A DNA stretch of 64,000 nt, taken from the NCBI GenBank assembly GCA_034769895.1, contig JAWRYS010000690.1, forward strand, positions 62,001-126,000. The letters are read 5' to 3'. How positions within the stretch are numbered: position 1 is the first letter of the stretch; every line of letters starts with the position of its first letter. Origin of the DNA: Magicicada septendecula. Its lineage: Eukaryota > Arthropoda > Insecta > Hemiptera > Cicadidae. The notes beneath the pieces are model-generated. The model did not search any database and was not told the DNA's origin. It saw only the letters and a list, made by a program, of their open reading frames with translations. Shown here in pieces: positions 47,611 to 60,627 of the stretch. The position numbers were made by a program, and so were the translations under genes.

Positions 47611-47956
47611 CCTTACTATTTCTTTTATGAATTTGCTAACTGTTATAATTTTTTATTCTTCGACTAAGCTTTTCGTCATTACTGACATCTTCAGGTCTTA
47701 AACAACGTCTATCAACTGTACGTTGTAGGCTTTTATACTTTAGGCCCCTCCCCTTATGTCATCGCCCCTCCTATTGGTTCTAGCTGCTACCGCTCTTCAC
47801 GGGAAGTTTGTCTACCTTTTTCCGTTAGGCATTTTTCTAACGTCCGTCAAATTGTTTTAAGAATCTCCCGTTAATTTCTTCATTCTTGACTTATAATTTT
47901 TTTTGTAACCTTTTACATTTCGTCATTTTTTAGTGTGTTATTCTTATTATTTTAAT
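47611..47956 (-). promoter_or_regulatory. PLE linker after unit 17
   Basis: 346 bp. Ribozyme-like core 47662-47697, TATA box 47730-47737, CCAAT 47773-47777. GAAGTTTG variant near 47802. Confidence 0.7.
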
Positions 47957-50397
47957 TTATTTTTGTTTATTGTTTAATATATAATAAAATATTTCTTCAT
48001 TTGTAAAATCCACTTTTATATTCATTAATTTATTTTTATCTTCTTTTTTAACTTTAAGTATTTCTAGTTCTTCTATTAATTTTCTTTTTTGCGGATTGTT
48101 TTCTATTTTGATTATTTCCATATTTTCATTGGGATTTATGAATTTATGGCCTGATTCGTTGAAATGTCTTGCATATAGTGAGTTCGTTACTCTAACCCCT
48201 TCTCCTTTTGCGTGTTCATTCATTCTAATTTTAAATTTTCTTCCAGTTTCGCCCAGATATATCTTATTACATTCCCCACATTTTAATTTGTATACGCCGC
48301 TTTTTTCTGTTAATGGAATTTCTTCTGTTTTATCATTTTTTATATATTCGAATACATTTTTCGTTTTCTTTATTCCTATCTGTATTTCATATTTTTCGAA
48401 ACATTTTTTTTTGATATCCTATGTATGTTATTGCTCCTTTATATTTCTTTTCTTCATTTGTTTTTTCTTTTTTGTTATTTTCTATTTCTTTATTTTCCTC
48501 TATTTTCTTAACTATTCTATTAATTATTGTAGGGTTGTAATTATTATTTTTTGCTATTTGTTGTATTTTCTTTAATTCTTTTTGTTTGAGTTCTTCATTT
48601 TCTAGATAATTTATAGCTCTATAGCAAAATGAATTTAATGCTGCCATTTTATAATTGACTGGATGATATGATTCTTGTGGAATTATTAAATCTGAGTATG
48701 TTCCTTTCCTATATATATCGAATTTGAGTTTGTTATCTTCAATTTTTATATTGATATCCAGGAAATTAATTTCTAATCCTCCAATTGCTTCTTGAAATTT
48801 TATTGTTTTTTCTATGTTATTTAGTTGTTCCGTAAATTTTTTAAATTCATTTACTTCACCTTCCCAAACTATTAGTATGTCATCTACATACCTGATCCAT
48901 TTTTTAATTCTTCTTTCTTTATCTATATCTTTTAAAATTTTGATTTCAAAGCTATTCATGAATATCTCTGCCATTAATGGTGAAAGCGGTGATCCCATTG
49001 GTAATCCATTTTCTTGTATGTAAAATTTGTTATTAAATCTGAAGTAGTTCTGGCTTAGGCATAATTCTAATCCTTCTATTATTTCGTTTTTCCATTCTAC
49101 ATTACTTAATTTGTTTTTCTTTATTATTTCTACTATTTTTGCTATTGGTATGTTGGTGTACATATCTTTTATTTCTAATGACATTAATTTTGTCTTATTT
49201 GTTATGGTAATTTCTTTTAATCTTTCTATTACCTTTTTACTATTTTCTATGCTGTGGATTTCTTCTTTTTCATATGCAATTTTGATTCTTTTACTTATTT
49301 CTTTTGATATTTTGTATGTTGGCGAATTTATAAATGATACTATAGGTCTTAATGGCATTTCTTTTTTATGTAACTTAATTTGACATCTAAATTTTGGAGC
49401 TTCAGGATTATGTTCTATTTTTTGTTTCTTTTGCCATTCTGTTAAATATGTTGTCTTTTTTATCAATTTCTTTGTTTGTGCTTGAAATTTACTTGTGTAA
49501 TCATATTTTATTTCTTTATATGGTCCTTTTTGTATAAATTGTTCTGCTTTTATATATAATCTCTTTTGTTCATTACCACTGCTGTATTACCTTTATCGGC
49601 TTTTATAACTATCAAATTGTTCTCCGTGATTTTCTTTTTTAATTCTCTTATATTTCTTTTTACTTGTGTTTCGTTTTTTTTCTTACATTTTTGTTTTTCT
49701 TACATATTTTTTCTACTATTTCTTTTACTTCACTTCTTAATTGTTTTTTTGTTTCTTCATTTTTTATTTTTTCGATTATTTCTTCACATTCTATTATTGT
49801 ATTTTCTTTATCTATGTTTGTTTTTGTTGCATATTTTAAACTTTTCCCCAATAATTTATGTTCATTTTCTGTAAACTTTGTTTCTGTTAAATTTAATACT
49901 TTTTCATCAAATTTTATTTCTTTATCTTTTTCTTTATTTTTATTTCTTGTTCCTTCTATTAATTCCTTGAGTTTCTTATTTAATCTCTCTTCCATTTTTC
50001 TTATTTTCTTTTCTATGTATTTTTCACCAAACTCTTTTCTCATTTCTTCTATTTCTATATAATTGTAACTTGTATATAATTTTTGATGTAATTGATACAT
50101 TTCTTTGTTATATTTATTTATTTTACTGTATAAGTTCTTAATTTCAAGTTTTATCCATATTTTTTCCGCCATGTTTTTCACTTTGTTTGCTACTTTGCTT
50201 TTGTTATTAATTTTAATTTTTGCGTATTTTGGAGTTATTTTATTAATTAAACACTGTTTATTAAACCAAATTTTCCCTAGCGTTTTTTTCAATTTTGCTT
50301 TAATTTTTAAATACTTAAAAAATTCCCTTACATTTTTATATTTATCTGCTTGCAATTCGCATATTTCATTCTTCGTATTGTTTAAATTAGCAGCCAT
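47957..50397 (-). pseudogene. PLE RT-endonuclease pseudogene, unit 18
   Basis: The N-terminal frame is 245 codons (50397-49660): the tract near codon 218 has seven T (49744-49750), which keeps the frame, and the break is at codon 241 (49674-49681). The codon-283 stop is at 49550-49552. The RT is open to 48387 with Glu in motif A and KIAYE. KFDEK for KFAEK and IIEKI for IIDKI mark this copy and unit 23. The endonuclease ends at 47957. Confidence 0.87.
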
Positions 50398-50743
50398 CCT
50401 TACTATTTCTTTTATGAATTTGCTAACTGTTATAATTTTTTATTCTTCGACTAAGCTTTTCGTCATTACTGACATCTTCAGGTCTTAAACAACGTCTATC
50501 AACTGTACGTTGTAGGCTTTTATACTTTAGGCCCCTCCCCTTATGTCATCGCCCCTCCTATTGGTTCTAGCTGCTACCGCTCTTCACGGGAAGTTTGTCT
50601 ACCTTTTTCCGTTAGGCATTTTTCTAACGTCCGTCAAATTGTTTTAAGAATCTCCCGTTAATTTCTTCATTCTTGACTTATAATTTTTTTTGTAACCTTT
50701 TACATTTCGTCATTTTTTAGTGTGTTATTCTTATTATTTTAAT
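50398..50743 (-). promoter_or_regulatory. PLE linker after unit 18
   Basis: 346 bp. Ribozyme-like core 50449-50484, TATA box 50517-50524, CCAAT 50560-50564. GAAGTTTG variant. Confidence 0.7.
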
Positions 50744-53187
50744 TTATTTTTGTTTATTGTTTAATATATAATAAAATATTTCTTCATTTGTAAAATCCAC
50801 TTTTATATTCATTAATTTATTTTTATCTTCTTTTTTAACTTTAAGTATTTCTAGTTCTTCTATTAATTTTCTTTTTTGCGGATTGTTTTCTATTTTGATT
50901 ATTTCCATATTTTCATTGGGATTTATGAATTTATGGCCTGATTCGTTGAAATGTCTTGCATATAGTGAGTTCGTTACTCTAACCCCTTCTCCTTTTGCGT
51001 GTTCATTCATTCTAATTTTAAATTTTCTTCCAGTTTCGCCCAGATATATCTTATTACATTCCCCACATTTTAATTTGTATACGCCGCTTTTTTCTGTTAA
51101 TGGAATTTCTTCTGTTTTATCATTTTTTATATATTCGAATACATTTTTCGTTTTCTTTATTCCTATCTGTATTTCATATTTTTCGAAACATTTTTTTTTG
51201 ATATCCTATGTATGTTATTGCTCCTTTATATTTCTTTTCTTCATTTGTTTTTTCTTTTTTGTTATTTTCTATTTCTTTATTTTCCTCTATTTTCTTAACT
51301 ATTCTATTAATTATTGTAGGGTTGTAATTATTATTTTTTGCTATTTGTTGTATTTTCTTTAATTCTTTTTGTTTGAGTTCTTCATTTTCTAGATAATTTA
51401 TAGCTCTATAGCAAAATGAATTTAATGCTGCCATTTTATAATTGACTGGATGATATGATTCTTGTGGAATTATTAAATCTGAGTATGTTCCTTTCCTATA
51501 TATATCGAATTTGAGTTTGTTATCTTCAATTTTTATATTGATATCCAGGAAATTAATTTCTAATCCTCCAATTGCTTCTTGAAATTTTATTGTTTTTTCT
51601 ATGTTATTTAGTTGTTCCGTAAATTTTTTAAATTCATTTACTTCACCTTCCCAAACTATTAGTATGTCATCTACATACCTGATCCATTTTTTAATTCTTC
51701 TTTCTTTATCTATATCTTTTAAAATTTTGATTTCAAAGCTATTCATGAATATCTCTGCCATTAATGGTGAAAGCGGTGATCCCATTGGTAATCCATTTTC
51801 TTGTATGTAAAATTTGTTATTAAATCTGAAGTAGTTCTGGCTTAGGCATAATTCTAATCCTTCTATTATTTCGTTTTTCCATTCTACATTACTTAATTTG
51901 TTTTTCTTTATTATTTCTACTATTTTTGCTATTGGTATGTTGGTGTACATATCTTTTATTTCTAATGACATTAATTTTGTCTTATTTGTTATGGTAATTT
52001 CTTTTAATCTTTCTATTACCTTTTTACTATTTTCTATGCTGTGGATTTCTTCTTTTTCATATGCCATTTTGATTCTTTTACTTATTTCTTTTGATATTTT
52101 GTATGTTGGCGAATTTATAAATGATACTATAGGTCTTAATGGCATTTCTTTTTTATGTAACTTAATTTGACATCTAAATTTTGGAGCTTCAGGATTATGT
52201 TCTATTTTTTGTTTCTTTTGCCATTCTGTTAAATATGTTGTCTTTTTTATCAATTTCTTTGTTTGTGCTTGAAATTTACTTGTGTAATCATATTTTATTT
52301 CTTTATATGGTCCTTTTTGTATAAATTGTTCTGCTTTTTCGATATAATCTCTTTTGTTCATTACCACTGCTGTATTACCTTTATCGGCTTTTATAACTAT
52401 CAAATTGTTCTCCGTGATTTTCTTTTTTAATTCTCTTATATTTCTTTTTATTTGTGTTTCGTTTTTTTTCTTACATTTTTGTTTTTCTTACATATTTTTT
52501 CTACTATTTCTTTTACTTCACTTCTTAATTGTTTTTTTTTGTTTCTTCATTTTTTATTTTATCGATTATTTCTTCACATTCTATTATTGTATTTTCTTTA
52601 TCTATGTTTGTTTTTGTTGCATATTTTAAACTTTTCCCTAATAATTTATGTTCATTTTCTGTAAACTTTGTTTCTGTTAAATTTAATACTTTTTCAGCAA
52701 ATTTTATTTCTTTATCTTTTTCTTTATTTTTATTTCTTGTTCCTTCTATTAATTCCTTGAGTTTCTTATTTAATCTCTCTTCCATTTTTCTTATTTTCTT
52801 TTCTATGTATTTTTCACCAAACTCTTTTCTCATTTCTTCTATTTCTATATAATTGTAACTTGTATATAATTTTTGATGTAATTGATACATTTCTTTGTTA
52901 TATTTATTTATTTTACTGTATAAGTTCTTAATTTCAAGTTTTATCCATATTTTTTCCGCCATGTTTTTCACTTTGTTTGCTACTTTGCTTTTGTTATTAA
53001 TTTTAATTTTTTCGTATTTTGGAGTTATTTTATTAATTAAACACTGTTTATTAAACCAAATTTTCCCTAGCGTTTTTTTCAATTTTGCTTTAATTTTTAA
53101 ATACTTAAAAAATTCCCTTACATTTTTATATTTATCTGCTTGCAATTCGCATATTTCATTCTTCGTATTGTTTAAATTAGCAGCCAT
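50744..53187 (-). pseudogene. PLE RT-endonuclease pseudogene, unit 19
   Basis: The tract near codon 218 has nine T (52532-52540), the longest state, with a stop at 52525. The codon-241 loss is at 52462-52469. Codon 283 is intact, so the RT is open 52403-51174, with KMAYE and Glu in motif A. KYEKI for KYAKI and SYFG for AYFG on the opposite strand are private. It has no close partner in the four-unit repeat. Confidence 0.86.
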
Positions 53188-53533
53188 CCTTACTATTTCT
53201 TTTATGAATTTGCTAACTGTTATAATTTTTTATTCTTCGACTAAGCTTTTCGTCATTACTGACATCTTCAGGTCTTAAACAACGTCTATCAACTGTACGT
53301 TGTAGGCTTTTATACTTTAGGCCCCTCCCCTTATGTCATCGCCCCTCCTATTGGTTCTAGCTGCTACCGCTCTTCACGGGAAGTTTGTCTACCTTTTTCC
53401 GTTAGGCATTTTTCTAACGTCCGTCAAATTGTTTTAAGAATCTCCCGTTAATTTCTTCATTCTTGACTTATAATTTTTTTTGTAACCTTTTACATTTCGT
53501 CATTTTTTAGTGTGTTATTCTTATTATTTTAAT
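53188..53533 (-). promoter_or_regulatory. PLE linker after unit 19
   Basis: 346 bp. Ribozyme-like core 53239-53274, TATA box 53307-53314, CCAAT 53350-53354. Confidence 0.7.
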
Positions 53534-55972
53534 TTATTTTTGTTTATTGTTTAATATATAATAAAATATTTCTTCATTTGTAAAATCCACTTTTATATTC
53601 ATTAATTTATTTTTATCTTCTTTTTTAACTTTAAGTATTTCTAGTTCTTCTATTAATTTTCTTTTTTGCGGATTGTTTTCTATTTTGATTATTTCCATAT
53701 TTTCATTGGGATTTATGAATTTATGGCCTGATTCGTTGAAATGTCTTGCATATAGTGAGTTCTTTACTCTAACCCCTTCTCCTTTTGCGTGTTCATTCAT
53801 TCTAATTTTAAATTTTCTTCCAGTTTCGCCCAGATATATCTTATTACATTCCCCACATTTTAATTTGTATACGCCGCTTTTTTCTGTTAATGGAATTTCT
53901 TCTGTTTTATCATTTTTTATATATTCGAATACATTTTTCGTTTTCTTTATTCCTATCTGTATTTCATATTTTTCGAAACATTTTTTTTTGATATCCTATG
54001 TATGTTATTGCTCCTTTATATTTCTTTTCTTCATTTGTTTTTTCTTTTTTGTTATTTTCTATTTCTTTATTTTCCTCTATTTTCTTAACTATTCTATTAA
54101 TTATTGTAGGGTTGTAATTATTATTTTTTGCTATTTGTTGTATTTTCTTTAATTCTTTTTGTTTGAGTTCTTCATTTTCTAGATAATTTATAGCTCTATA
54201 GCAAAATGAATTTAATGCTGCCATTTTATAATTGACTGGATGATATGATTCTTGTGGAATTATTAAATCTGAGTATGTTCCTTTCCTATATATATCGAAT
54301 TTGAGTTTGTTATCTTCAATTTTTATATTGATATCCAGGAAATTAATTTCTAATCCTCCAATTGCTTCTTGAAATTTTGTTTTTTCTATGTTATTTAGTT
54401 GTTCCGTAAATTTTTTAAATTCATTTACTTCACCTTCCCAAACTATTAGTATGTCATCTACATACCTGATCCATTTTTTAATTCTTCTTTCTTTATCTAT
54501 ATCTTTTAAAATTTTGATTTCAAAGCTATTCATGAATATCTCTGCCATTAATGGTGAAAGCGGTGATCCCATTGGTAATCCATTTTCTTGTATGTAAAAT
54601 TTGTTATTAAATCTGAAGTAGTTCTGGCTTAGGCATAATTCTAATCCTTCTATTATTTCGTTTTTCCATTCTACATTACTTAATTTGTTTTTCTTTATTA
54701 TTTCTACTATTTTTGCTATTGGTATGTTGGTGTACATATCTTTTATTTCTAATGACATTAATTTTGTCTTATTTGTTATGGTAATTTCTTTTAATCTTTC
54801 TATTACCTTTTTACTATTTTCTATGCTGTGGATTTCTTCTTTTTCATATGCAATTTTGATTCTTTTACTTATTTCTTTTGATATTTTGTATGTTGGCGAA
54901 TTTATAAATGATACTATAGGTCTTAATGGCATTTCTTTTTTATGTAACTTAATTTGACATCTAAATTTTGGAGCTTCAGGATTATGTTCTATTTTTTGTT
55001 TCTTTTGCCATTCTGTTAAATATGTTGTCTTTTTTATCAATTTCTTTGTTTGTGCTTGAAATTTACTTGTGTAATCATATTTTATTTCTTTATATGGTCC
55101 TTTGTGTATAAATTGTTCTGCTTTTATATATAATCTCTTTTGTTCATTACCACTGCTGTATTACCTTTATCGGCTTTTATAACTATCAAATTGTTCTCCG
55201 TGATTTTCTTTTTTAATTCTCTTATATTTCTTTTTATTTGTGTTTCGTTTTTTTTCTTACATTTTTGTTTTTCTTACATATTTTTTCTACTATTTCTTTT
55301 ACTTCACTTCTTAATTGTTTTTTTTGTTTCTTCATTTTTTATTTTATCGATTATTTCTTCACATTCTATTATTGTATTTTCTTTATCTATGTTTGTTTTT
55401 GTTGCATATTTTAAACTTTTCCCCAATAATTTATGTTCATTTTCTGTAAACTTTGTTTCTGTTAAATTTAATACTTTTTCAGCAAATTTTATTTCTTTAT
55501 CTTTTTCTTTATTTTTATTTCTTGTTCCTTCTATTAATTCCTTGAGTTTCTTATTTAATCTCTCTTCCATTTTTCTTATTTTCTTTTCTATGTATTTTTC
55601 ACCAAACTCTTTTCTCATTTCTTCTATTTCTATATAATTGTAACTTGTATATAATTTTTGATGTAATTGATACATTTCTTTGTTATATTTATTTATTTTA
55701 CTGTATAAGTTCTTAATTTCAAGTTTTATCCATATTTTTTCCGCCATGTTTTTCACTTTGTTTGCTACTTTGCTTTTGTTATTAATTTTAATTTTTGCGT
55801 ATTTTGGAGTTATTTTATTAATTAAACACTGTTTATTAAACCAAATTTTCCCTAGCGTTTTTTTCAATTTTGCTTTAATTTTTAAATACTTAAAAAATTC
55901 CCTTACATTTTTATATTTATCTGCTTGCAATTCGCATATTTCATTCTTCGTATTGTTTAAATTAGCAGCCAT
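53534..55972 (-). pseudogene. PLE RT-endonuclease pseudogene, unit 20
   Basis: This is the partner of unit 16, 11,161 bp away. The N-terminal frame 55972-55304 ends after an eight-T tract (55318-55325). The codon-283 stop is at 55124-55126. The RT is open to 53964 with one Ile missing near 54380, KIAYE, and Glu in motif A. The endonuclease has VKNS. It differs from unit 16 by few bases, while the linkers on their upstream side differ at three places. Confidence 0.87.
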
Positions 55973-56318
55973 CCTTACTATTTCTTTTATGAATTTGCTA
56001 ACTGTTATAATTTTTTATTCTTCGACTAAGCTTTTCGTCATTACTGACATCTTCAGGTCTTAAACAACGTCTATCAACTGTACGTTGTAGGCTTTTATAC
56101 TTTAGGCCCCTCCCCTTATGTCATCGCCCCTCCTATTGGTTCTAGCTGCTACCGCTCTTCACGGGAAGTTTGTCTACCTTTTTCCGTTAGGCATTTTTCT
56201 AACGTCCGTCAAATTGTTTTAAGAATCTCCCGTTAATTTCTTCATTCTTGACTTATAATTTTTTTTGTAACCTTTTACATTTCGTCATTTTTTAGTGTGT
56301 TATTCTTATTATTTTAAT
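55973..56318 (-). promoter_or_regulatory. PLE linker after unit 20
   Basis: 346 bp. Ribozyme-like core 56024-56059, TATA box 56092-56099, CCAAT 56135-56139. It lacks the three changes of the matching linker after unit 16, so those arose after the four-unit duplication or were replaced by exchange. Confidence 0.7.
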
Positions 56319-58772
56319 TTATTTTTGTTTATTGTTTAATATATAATAAAATATTTCTTCATTTGTAAAATCCACTTTTATATTCATTAATTTATTTTTA
56401 TCTTCTTTTTTAACTTTAAGTATTTCTAGTTCTTCTATTAATTTTCTTTTTTGCGGATTGTTTTCTATTTTGATTATTTCCATATTTTCATTGGGATTTA
56501 TGAATTTATGGCCTGATTCGTTGAAATGTCTTGCATATAGTGAGTTCGTTACTCTAACCCCTTCTCCTTTTGCGTGTTAATTCATTCTAATTTAAAATTT
56601 TCTTCCAGTTTCGCCCAGATATATCTTATTACATTCCCCACATTTTAATTTGTATACGCCGCTTTTTTCTGTTAATGGAATTTCTTCTGTTTTATCATTT
56701 TTTATATATTCGAATACATTTTTCGTTTTCTTTATTCCTATCTGTATTTTATATTTTTCGAAACATTTTTGTAACATTTTTGTTTGATATCCTATGTATG
56801 TTATTGCTCCTTTATATTTCTTTTCTTCATTTGTTTTTTCTTTTTTGTTATTTTCTATTTCTTTATTTTCCTCTATTTTCTTAACTATTCTATTAATTAT
56901 TGTAGGGTTGTAATTATTATTTTTTGCTATTTGTTGTATTTTCTTTAATTCTTTTTGTTTGAGTTCTTCATTTTCTAGATAATTTATAGCTCTATAGCAA
57001 AATGAATTTAATGCTGCCATTTTATAATTGACTGGATGATATGATTCTTGTGGAATTATTAAATCTGAGTATGTTTCTTTCCTATATATATCGAATTTGA
57101 GTTTGTTATCTTCAATTTTTATATTGATATCCAGGAAATTAATTTCTAATCCTCCAATTGCTTCTTGAAATTTTATTGTTTTTTCTATGTTATTTAGTTG
57201 TTCCGTAAATTTTTTAAATTCATTTACTTCACCTTCCCAAACTATTAGTATGTCATCTACATACCTGATCCATTTTTTAATTCTTCTTTCTTTATCTATA
57301 TCTTTTAAAATTTTGATTTCAAAGCTATTCATGAATATCTCTGCCATTAATGGTGAAAGCGGTGATCCCATTGGTAATCCATTTTCTTGTATGTAAAATT
57401 TGTTATTAAATCTAAAGTAGTTCTGGCTTAGGCATAATTCTAATCCTTCTATTATTTCGTTTTTCCATTCTACATTACTTAATTTGTTTTTCTTTATTAT
57501 TTCTACTGTTTTTGCTATAGGTATGTTGGTGTACATATCTTTTATATCTAATGACATTAATTTTGTCTTATTTGTTATGGTAATTTCTTTTAATCTTTCT
57601 ATTACCTTTTTACTATTTTCTATGCTGTGGATTTCTTCTTTTTCATATGCCATTTTGATTCTTTTACTTATTTCTTTTGATATTTTGTATGTTGGCGAAT
57701 TTATAAATGATACTATAGGTCTTAATGGCATTTATTTTTTATGTAACTTAATTTGACATCTAAATTTTGGAGCTTCAGGATTATGTTCTATTTTTTGTTT
57801 CTTTTGCCATTCTGTTAAATATGTTGTCTTTTTTATCAATTTCTTTGTTTGTGCTTGAAATTTACTTGTGTAATCATATTTTATTTCTTTATATGGTCCT
57901 TTTTGTATAAATTGTTCTGCTTTTTCGATATAATCTCTTTTGTTCATTACCACTGCTGTATTACCTTTATCGGCTTTTATAACTATCAAATTGTTCTCCG
58001 TGATTTTCTTTTTTAATTCTCTTATATTTCTTTTTATTTGTGTTTCGTTTTTTTTCTTACATTTTTGTTTTTCTTACATATTTTTTCTACTATTTCTTTT
58101 ACTTCACTTCTTAATTGTTTTTTTTGTTTCTTCATTTTTTATTTTATCGATTATTTCTTCACATTCTATTATTGTATTTTCTTTATCTATGTTTGTTTTT
58201 GTTGCATATTTTAAACTTTTCCCTAATAATTTATGTTCATTTTCTGTAAACTTTGTTTCTGTTAAATTTAATACTTTTTCAGCAAATTTTATTTCTTTAT
58301 CTTTTTCTTTATTTTTATTTCTTGTTCCTTCTATTAATTCCTTGAGTTTCTTATTTAATCTCTCTTCCATTTTTCTTATTTTCTTTTCTATGTATTTTTC
58401 ACCAAACTCTTTTCTCATTTCTTCTATTTCTATATAATTGTAACTTGTATATAATTTTTGATGTAATTGATACATTTCTTTGTTATATTTATTTATTTTA
58501 CTGTATAAGTTCTTAATTTCAAGTTTTATCCATATTTTTTCCGCCATGTTTTTCACTTTGTTTGCTACTTTGCTTTTGTTATTAATTTTAATTTTTGCGT
58601 ATTTTGGAGTTATTTTATTAATTAAACACTGTTTATTAAACCAAATTTTCCCTAGCGTTTTTTTCAATTTTGCTTTAATTTTTAAATACTTAAAAAATTC
58701 CCTTACATTTTTATATTTATCTGCTTGCAATTCGCATATTTCATTCTTCGTATTGTTTAAATTAGCAGCCAT
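56319..58772 (-). pseudogene. PLE RT-endonuclease pseudogene, unit 21 (partner of unit 17)
   Basis: Same structure as unit 17: 2454 bp, eight-T tract at 58118-58125, nonsense at Glu347 (57732-57734), Lys727 (56592-56594) and Glu732 (56577-56579). It has the motif A Asp and both 11-bp repeats. I found one extra difference, TTG to TAG on the plus strand at about 57519 (synonymous or nearly so in the RT frame). With unit 17 it forms a distinct lineage with IAKTV and RKETYSD, as in the left half of the array. Confidence 0.88.
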
Positions 58773-59118
58773 CCTTACTATTTCTTTTATGAATTTGCTA
58801 ACTGTTATAATTTTTTATTCTTCGACTAAGCTTTTCGTCATTACTGACATCTTCAGGTCTTAAACAACGTCTATCAACTGTACGTTGTAGGCTTTTATAC
58901 TTTAGGCCCCTCCCCTTATGTCATCGCCCCTCCTATTGGTTCTAGCTGCTACCGCTCTTCACGGGAAGTTTGTCTACCTTTTTCCGTTAGGCATTTTTCT
59001 AACGTCCGTCAAATTGTTTTAAGAATCTCCCGTTAATTTCTTCATTCTTGACTTATAATTTTTTTTGTAACCTTTTACATTTCGTCATTTTTTAGTGTGT
59101 TATTCTTATTATTTTAAT
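58773..59118 (-). promoter_or_regulatory. PLE linker after unit 21
   Basis: 346 bp. Ribozyme-like core 58824-58859, TATA box 58892-58899, CCAAT 58935-58939. Confidence 0.7.
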
Positions 59119-60627
59119 TTATTTTTGTTTATTGTTTAATATATAATAAAATATTTCTTCATTTGTAAAATCCACTTTTATATTCATTAATTTATTTTTA
59201 TCTTCTTTTTTAACTTTAAGTATTTCTAGTTCTTCTATTAATTTTCTTTTTTGCGGATTGTTTTCTATTTTGATTATTTCCATATTTTCATTGGGATTTA
59301 TGAATTTATGGCCTGATTCGTTGAAATGTCTTGCATATAGTGAGTTCGTTACTCTAACCCCTTCTCCTTTTGCGTGTTCATTCATTCTAATTTTAAATTT
59401 TCTTCCAGTTTCGCCCAGATATATCTTATTACATTCCCCACATTTTAATTTGTATACGCCGCTTTTTTCTGTTAATGGAATTTCTTCTGTTTTATCATTT
59501 TTTATATATTCGAATACATTTTTCGTTTTCTTTATTCCTATCTGTATTTCATATTTTTCGAAAAATTTTTTTTGATATCCTATGTATGTTATTGCTCCTT
59601 TATATTTCTTTTCTTCATTTGTTTTTTCTTTTTTGTTATTTTCTATTTCTTTATTTTCCTCTATTTTCTTAACTATTCTATTAATTATTGTAGGGTTGTA
59701 ATTATTATTTTTTGCTATTTGTTGTATTTTCTTTAATTCTTTTTGTTTGAGTTCTTCATTTTCTAGATAATTTATAGCTCTATAGCAAAATGAATTTAAT
59801 GCTGCCATTTTATAATTGACTGGATGATATGATTCTTGTGGAATTATTAAATCTGAGTATGTTCCTTTCCTATATATATCGAATTTGAGTTTGTTATCTT
59901 CAATTTTTATATTGATATCCAGGAAATTAATTTCTAATCCTCCAATTGCTTCTTGAAATTTTATTGTTTTTTCTATGTTATTTAGTTGTTCCGTAAATTT
60001 TTTAAATTCATTTACTTCACCTTCCCAAACTATTAGTATGTCATCTACATACCTGATCCATTTTTTAATTCTTCTTTCTTTATCTATATCTTTTAAAATT
60101 TTGATTTCAAAGCTATTCATGAATATCTCTGCCATTAATGGTGAAAGCGGTGATCCCATTGGTAATCCATTTTCTTGTATGTAAAATTTGTTATTAAATC
60201 TGAAGTAGTTCTGGCTTAGGCATAATTCTAATCCTTCTATTATTTCGTTTTTCCATTCTACATTACTTAATTTGTTTTTCTTTATTATTTCTACTATTTT
60301 TGCTATTGGTATGTTGGTGTACATATCTTTTATTTCTAATGACATTAATTTTGTCTTATTTGTTATGGTAATTTCTTTTAATCTTTCTATTACCTTTTTA
60401 CTATTTTCTATGCTGTGGATTTCTTCTTTTTCATATGCAATTTTGATTCTTTTACTTATTTCTTTTGATATTTTGTATGTTGGCGAATTTATAAATGATA
60501 CTATAGGTCTTAATGGCATTTCTTTTTTATGTAACTTAATTTGACATCTAAATTTTGGAGCTTCAGGATTATGTTCTATTTTTTGTTTCTTTTGCCATTC
60601 TGTTAAATATGTTGTCTTTTTTATCAA
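59119..60627 (-). CDS. RT + GIY-YIG endonuclease open frame (unit 22, 502 codons)
   Basis: This is the only copy in the window where RT and endonuclease are in one open frame. Numbering from 60627: RPIVS at 40-44, motif A with Glu98, PMGSPLSP 156-163, YVDD 193-196, then a Lys/Asn-rich spacer. The junction QKKFFEKY is followed by the endonuclease with GVY 390-392, Cys396/Cys399, YLG 403-405, Arg409, and the His pair in ARHFNESGH. The usual role is to nick target DNA and copy the element RNA from the nick. The codon at 60627 is TTG; there is no clear ATG between it and the stop at 60711, so a normal start is absent and the DKGN motif is cut off. The Glu in motif A is a second reason to doubt activity. 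Confidence 0.8.
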   Translation of the reverse strand: MIKKTTYLTEWQKKQKIEHNPEAPKFRCQIKLHKKEMPLRPIVSFINSPTYKISKEISKRIKIAYEKEEIHSIENSKKVIERLKEITITNKTKLMSLEIKDMYTNIPIAKIVEIIKKNKLSNVEWKNEIIEGLELCLSQNYFRFNNKFYIQENGLPMGSPLSPLMAEIFMNSFEIKILKDIDKERRIKKWIRYVDDILIVWEGEVNEFKKFTEQLNNIEKTIKFQEAIGGLEINFLDINIKIEDNKLKFDIYRKGTYSDLIIPQESYHPVNYKMAALNSFCYRAINYLENEELKQKELKKIQQIAKNNNYNPTIINRIVKKIEENKEIENNKKEKTNEEKKYKGAITYIGYQKKFFEKYEIQIGIKKTKNVFEYIKNDKTEEIPLTEKSGVYKLKCGECNKIYLGETGRKFKIRMNEHAKGEGVRVTNSLYARHFNESGHKFINPNENMEIIKIENNPQKRKLIEELEILKVKKEDKNKLMNIKVDFTNEEIFYYILNNKQK

